Shown: piece by piece, positions 6,735-10,018 of the stretch
How the letters are laid out: the number at the start of each line of letters is the position of its first letter
Position numbering within the stretch: the first letter of the stretch is position 1
Assembly: GCA_027325115.1 (NCBI GenBank)
Contig: DAHWFG010000293.1
Span: forward strand, 1-10,018
Source: JAKBCQ01 sp021807585
GTDB taxonomy: Bacteria > Planctomycetota > Planctomycetia > Isosphaerales > Isosphaeraceae
Direction of reading: 5' to 3'
DNA: 10,018 nucleotides
Program-made: the position numbers and the translations under genes
Notes under the pieces: model-generated
The model's database searches: none
What the model was told of the DNA's origin: nothing
Seen by the model: only the letters and a program-made list of their open reading frames with translations

Positions 6735-7739
6735 GTGAGAGTTCAAACGTCCTCAGATGGTAATCAAGGCGATCGTTTCGGGATCACGCTCGTCGAACTT
6801 CTGGTCGTCGTGGCGATCATTGGATTGCTGGTCGGGATCTTGCTTCCAGCGGTTCAACGCTCGCGCGAGGCCGCGCGACGAGCCATGTGCCTGAACCGGC
6901 TCAAGCAGATCGGCCTGGCTCTTTCGAGTTATCAAACGAGCGTCGGCGCTTACCCTTTCGGAGTCGGCGGAGCGGGTCCGGTCGATTATATCGCGCGTTG
7001 GTCGGCGCATTCTCAAATGCTCCCTTATTTGGAGATGAACGCACTTTTCAATTCCATCAACTTTTCCTTCGTCCCATGGAACCAGAACGCGTTATACAGC
7101 GCTCCCAATCGCACCGCGCTTTCGATCAAAATCGCGATTTTTCTTTGTCCGTCTGATTTCGATCAAATCGACGAGCGGTATGATCTGGCGCACAACAATT
7201 ATCGCGGCGCCGCGGGAACGCTTCCTTACAATCTCATTTTCGGATCTCCGGGAAAACTCGGCCGAAACAACGGAATGTTCTGGTATCAAAGCGCGATTCA
7301 ACCGTCAAGCATCCTCGACGGATCGAGCACGACCGCGTGTTTCAGCGAGCGCTGTTTGGGAGTTTCGGCGCATCCCGATCCGCTCGCCGATTTCTACATC
7401 GTCGACCCGCCGATATCGAATTGCTTAGGCGCGGGGCCGACGAAAACCCCGCGATGGGTCGGCGAGGAGGAATGGTCGGGCGAACGATGGGGAGACGGCG
7501 GTATGTTTTACACACGATACCAACATATCGATAATCCCAATAAACCAAGTTGTAATTTCGCCGGAGACGATTATACGGGACTCGTACTGGTGAACGCGTC
7601 GAGCCGTCATCCCGGCGGAGTCGACGTCTTGTTCGCCGACGGATCGGCTCGTTTCATCAAAGATTCCATCTCGAACACGATTTGGCGAGGGATGGGAACA
7701 ATCGCCGGCGGAGAGACGATCGACGAGGATTCCTTCTGA
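6735..7739 (+). CDS. DUF1559 prepilin-like (pseudopilin) protein
   Basis: A 334-residue protein of the planctomycete DUF1559 family. The N-terminus carries a type IV prepilin signal: basic leader ending at G16, then ITLVELLVVVAIIGLLVGIL with the +5 glutamate (E21) and a hydrophobic helix to about residue 38. Prepilin peptidase would cut after G16. Residue +1 is Ile rather than the usual Phe. The family's PAVQRSREAARRAMCLNRLK block follows (39-57), then a long globular head. The C-terminal H-x9-DG motif is present (H292 to DG302-303, in HPGGVDVLFADGSARF). Start is GTG 6735, with GGAGG at 6722-6726 inside the previous gene's last codons. The stop codon overlaps the glycosyltransferase start (TGATG). 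The family's structural role is not established; type II secretion-like or pilus-like assembly is inferred from the N-terminus. Confidence 0.95.
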   Translation: MRVQTSSDGNQGDRFGITLVELLVVVAIIGLLVGILLPAVQRSREAARRAMCLNRLKQIGLALSSYQTSVGAYPFGVGGAGPVDYIARWSAHSQMLPYLEMNALFNSINFSFVPWNQNALYSAPNRTALSIKIAIFLCPSDFDQIDERYDLAHNNYRGAAGTLPYNLIFGSPGKLGRNNGMFWYQSAIQPSSILDGSSTTACFSERCLGVSAHPDPLADFYIVDPPISNCLGAGPTKTPRWVGEEEWSGERWGDGGMFYTRYQHIDNPNKPSCNFAGDDYTGLVLVNASSRHPGGVDVLFADGSARFIKDSISNTIWRGMGTIAGGETIDEDSF

Positions 7740-9592
7740 TGAAACACCATATATCATTATATCATTATCTAGTCGCCATTAGTTTCATTATAATCATTCA
7801 TTCGTCTCTTGTGATCGGTATCATTTTCAGTAAATATTATACCGTCGACGAATTCGGACATGTTCCCGCGGGATTATCGCATTGGAAGACGGGTCGATTC
7901 GAGGCGTATCGAGTGAACCCTCCGCTCCAGCGGTTGGTCGCCGCGTTTCCGGTCTTGTTCGCGCATCCCGTGCTCGATCTCCGTAGGCTCCACGCGGGAT
8001 TACTCCATCGTTCGGAGTGGTCGTTGGGATTTGATTTCATCGAGGCGAATCGATCTCGATATATGGATCTATTCCGAATCGCACGTCTTCCCGGAATCCT
8101 CTGGAGCGCGCTCGCCGCGATCGCGATCGCAAGCTGGGGTCGCAGGCTAGGCGGAGATTGGGGCGGAATTTTATCGACGTCGCTTTGGTGCTTCAACCCG
8201 ACGGTTTTGGCGTTCTCGGCGCTCGTCACACCCGATGTCGCCGCCGCCGCGACCGGCGTCTTCGCCTCGTATCTTTTTTGGAAACGCGTCGACGATCTCG
8301 ATTGGAAAGCCGATGTCGTGATCGGTCTGGCGCTCGGAATCGCCGAGCTGACGAAATTCACCTTGCTCGTCTTTTATCCGCTTTGGTTCATGTTCGGTCT
8401 CATCGCGAACGCGCGGAGGTTTCGGTCGAATGCAAGTTCCATCAAATCCTGGATTATTCATTACTTGGCGATCTCGGTCGTCTCGGTCTTTGTCATCAAT
8501 CTTGGATACCTTTTCGAGGGAACGGGCAAGGCTTTGGGAGATTTCGAGTTTGTCAGCACGTTGTTTTCCGGCGAAGAATATCAGAAAGTTCCGGGAAATC
8601 GATTCCGCGGGACGTTTTTGGAAGACCTCCCCGTCCTCCTTCCGGCGGATTTCATCCTCGGCGTCGACGTTCAAAGACGCGACTTCGAAAGCGGATTTCC
8701 CAGTTATCTCGCGGGACGATGGAGCAATCAAGGGTGGTGGTATTATTACCTATACGCGATGGGCGTCAAAGAACCGCACGGAACACAATTACTTGTTTTA
8801 ACATCCTTGTTATCGATCGCGTATCTGACGCTTCATGGTCGATCCGATCGATTCGCTTGGTTCGCAGCGGCGCTTGGAATATCGATCGTCGCGTTTGTGA
8901 GCACACAGATCGGCATCAATCATCACCTCCGCTATGTTCTCCCGGCGTACCCGTTTTTGTTCGTCGCGACGGCTCGACTCGCGTCAAAATCTCTCGGTTT
9001 GATCAAACCGGCGTCGATCGCGATCGCGGCTCTATTGGCTTTGAGTATCGTATCGACCTTGAGAATTCACCCTCATGAACAATCGTATTTCAACGAGCTT
9101 GCCGGCGGTCCCGAACGCGGCGACTTACATCTCGTCGATAGCAACATCGATTGGGGTCAGGATCTAACATATCTGAAGAAATGGCTCGACGACCATCCCG
9201 AGGCGAAGCCGATCGGCCTGGCGTATTTCAATCTGGGTGATCCGGCGTATTTCGGAATCGATTACGTCCGCGCTCCGCAGTGTCCGCGTGCTCTAACAAA
9301 ATACTCTTTGGAAGACGCCGAACAATTCGGTCCACTCCCCGGATATTACGCCGTAAGCGTCAATTATATTCGCGGATCGCGGTCGTTCGCTCCCGCGCGT
9401 GGTCAACAAACGTGGCTCTCTCTCGCACAGGGAGAATCCTACACGTATTTTCAATATTTTACACCGATCGCTCGCGCCGGTTACTCGATCAGGATTTATC
9501 ACATCACACGCGAACAGGCCGACGTGGTCCGAAAAAAAATCGGTCTCGCTCCGCTTCGAAAATCGACGGGTAAACCAGGCCGAAACTATTAA
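7739..9592 (+). CDS. GT-C type integral membrane glycosyltransferase (ArnT/PMT-like)
   Basis: A 617-residue multi-pass membrane protein. The first helix (about residues 9-30) is followed by a periplasm-side loop YTVDEFGHVPAGLSHWKTGR with D37 and E38, then N60-P61-P62-L63. This is the 'D-E-x-x-H ... G ... PPL' pattern of GT-C enzymes that transfer sugars from polyprenyl-phosphate donors (GT39/GT83, ArnT/PMT); the acidic pair is the likely catalytic site. About nine to eleven hydrophobic helices follow up to residue 440, including ALGIAELTKFTLLVFYPLWF and INHHLRYVLPAYPFLFV. The soluble C-terminal part contains YFNELAGGP and DSNIDWGQDLTYLKKWL, a block often seen in such proteins. Start ATG 7739 overlaps the pseudopilin stop (TGATG), so translation is coupled; an upstream in-frame start inside that gene is less likely. 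Acceptor unknown; the coupling hints at the pseudopilin or another operon product. Confidence 0.85.
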   Translation: MKHHISLYHYLVAISFIIIIHSSLVIGIIFSKYYTVDEFGHVPAGLSHWKTGRFEAYRVNPPLQRLVAAFPVLFAHPVLDLRRLHAGLLHRSEWSLGFDFIEANRSRYMDLFRIARLPGILWSALAAIAIASWGRRLGGDWGGILSTSLWCFNPTVLAFSALVTPDVAAAATGVFASYLFWKRVDDLDWKADVVIGLALGIAELTKFTLLVFYPLWFMFGLIANARRFRSNASSIKSWIIHYLAISVVSVFVINLGYLFEGTGKALGDFEFVSTLFSGEEYQKVPGNRFRGTFLEDLPVLLPADFILGVDVQRRDFESGFPSYLAGRWSNQGWWYYYLYAMGVKEPHGTQLLVLTSLLSIAYLTLHGRSDRFAWFAAALGISIVAFVSTQIGINHHLRYVLPAYPFLFVATARLASKSLGLIKPASIAIAALLALSIVSTLRIHPHEQSYFNELAGGPERGDLHLVDSNIDWGQDLTYLKKWLDDHPEAKPIGLAYFNLGDPAYFGIDYVRAPQCPRALTKYSLEDAEQFGPLPGYYAVSVNYIRGSRSFAPARGQQTWLSLAQGESYTYFQYFTPIARAGYSIRIYHITREQADVVRKKIGLAPLRKSTGKPGRNY

Positions 9593-9842
9593 ATCGTTTC
9601 TCATAACATAGCATGTTTGAAAATTATGGGATTATTGCTTGTGAATTCACATACGCGAATCACGACGACTTCAAAGCGATCGTCGGAATCGGCGACGCGT
9701 TCGCGAGAATTCGAATCGTTGGTCATGATCGGTCCGATCAAACACAAAACCGATCGGGCGCCGCAGACTATCGGCGATACTCGACATAACTCTCTACTTA
9801 GTGGGATGTTGCGACCGAACTTCGTTTTTTTCGAGATTCGAA
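9593..9842 (+). other. Intergenic region, no convincing gene
   Basis: No open frame here looks like a real protein on either strand. It contains two short palindromes: GTGAATTCAC at 9641-9650 (perfect, 10 bases) and GATCGG-T-CCGATC at 9727-9739. No hairpin followed by a T run was found, so no intrinsic terminator for the upstream operon can be named. A T-rich run (TTCGTTTTTTTCGAG, about 9821-9835) lies just before the second 40-base element. Confidence 0.5.
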
Positions 9843-9882
9843 GCATAAAAACGATGCGCCGCGTGAGTTAGAGATAGAGAGT
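9843..9882 (+). promoter_or_regulatory. 40-base leader element, copy 2 (upstream of the gene at the right edge)
   Basis: Begins GCATAAAA, continues with CGAT, GCGTGA at 9861-9866, and ends GAGAGT at 9877-9882. It matches 3951-3990 at 32 of 40 positions with no gap. It lies 53 bases before ATG 9936. Unlike copy 1 it does not overlap a coding region, so its conservation cannot come from protein coding. This supports a role as promoter or leader signal. Confidence 0.6.
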
Positions 9883-9935
9883 CCGAAGATCGATCGGGTA
9901 ATCGAAATCGTACGAGCCGAATGGACGGAGTAACA

Positions 9936-10018
9936 ATGAGATCCCAACTTCTCAAGCCGGGAAATCGATTACGATTCGTAGCGGGTGGGTTGGTGGTATT
10001 GTGCGTCGCGATGACGGT
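9936..10018 (+). CDS. Start of an exported or membrane protein, 3' end outside window
   Basis: Only 27 codons are visible. They read MRSQLLKPGNRLRF followed by VAGGLVVLCVAMT, a basic N-terminus and a hydrophobic core, as in a signal peptide or signal anchor. GGAG at 9927-9930 lies 5 bases before ATG. The bases just upstream (CGAATG, GGACG) resemble those before the DUF1573-like gene at 4034, and the same 40-base element stands further upstream. It may be the first gene of a second operon of similar type. The product cannot be named from this fragment. Confidence 0.65.
   Translation, partial: MRSQLLKPGNRLRFVAGGLVVLCVAMT

Noticed and set aside
8171..8731. A 186-residue open frame on the - strand, and a 306-residue + strand frame at 8158-9078
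   Set aside because: Both overlap the glycosyltransferase over its whole length; their Arg-rich or charged composition is a by-product of its codon use.
9815..9845. Rho-independent terminator around the T run CGTTTTTTTCG
   Set aside because: The only possible arms (CTTCG and CGAAG) are 5 bases with a long loop that contains the T run, so it does not form a normal terminator.
9601..9871. Possible small proteins in the final intergenic region (both strands, 81-84 residues)
   Set aside because: No ribosome binding site, no recognisable motif, and the + strand frame runs into the conserved 40-base element.

Overview
The window looks like a Planctomycetes chromosome segment of moderate GC. The strongest sign is a DUF1559 prepilin-like protein (GITLVELLVVVAIIG at the N-terminus, an H-x9-DG motif near the C-terminus), a family hugely expanded in that phylum. 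Around it lie other proteins typical of the phylum: an ECF-like sigma factor, a DUF1573-like protein, and signal-peptide proteins with one C-terminal membrane anchor. All supported genes are on the + strand. I found no tRNA, rRNA, CRISPR array or transposase.

Layout. (1) Bases 2-1852: the C-terminal two thirds or more of a UvrD/PcrA-type helicase, cut by the left edge. (2) Bases 1872-3154: a toxin-antitoxin island. An apparently intact VapBC-like pair (ATGA overlap) is followed by a broken DUF433/DUF5615-type pair. The broken pair keeps its reading frames and ribosome binding sites but carries three premature stop codons. (3) Bases 3348-3956: a small sigma-70-family factor. (4) Bases 4034-9592: six closely spaced genes that look like one operon. 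They encode a DUF1573-like membrane-anchored protein, a 72-residue exported protein with eight cysteines, two signal-peptide proteins with C-terminal anchors (370 and 261 aa), the DUF1559 pseudopilin-like protein, and a GT-C type multi-pass glycosyltransferase whose start overlaps the pseudopilin stop codon. (5) Bases 9593-9935: intergenic, then the first 27 codons of another exported or membrane protein at the right edge.

The most interesting observation is a 40-base element present twice (3951-3990 and 9843-9882; 32 of 40 positions identical, no gaps). It lies 43 and 53 bases upstream of the start codons of the six-gene operon and of the gene at the right edge. The first copy begins at the last codon of the sigma-factor gene. 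The simplest reading is a shared promoter or leader, possibly served by the adjacent sigma factor, driving at least two neighbouring envelope-protein transcription units. This would be a small regulon building a pseudopilin-like or otherwise secreted surface structure, perhaps glycosylated by the last gene of the operon. The regulatory link and the functional link are inference; the repeat, spacing and gene order are read directly from the sequence.

The whole window is also very rich in the palindrome CGATCG (about 44 by eye, against about 2.4 expected from equal base frequencies).
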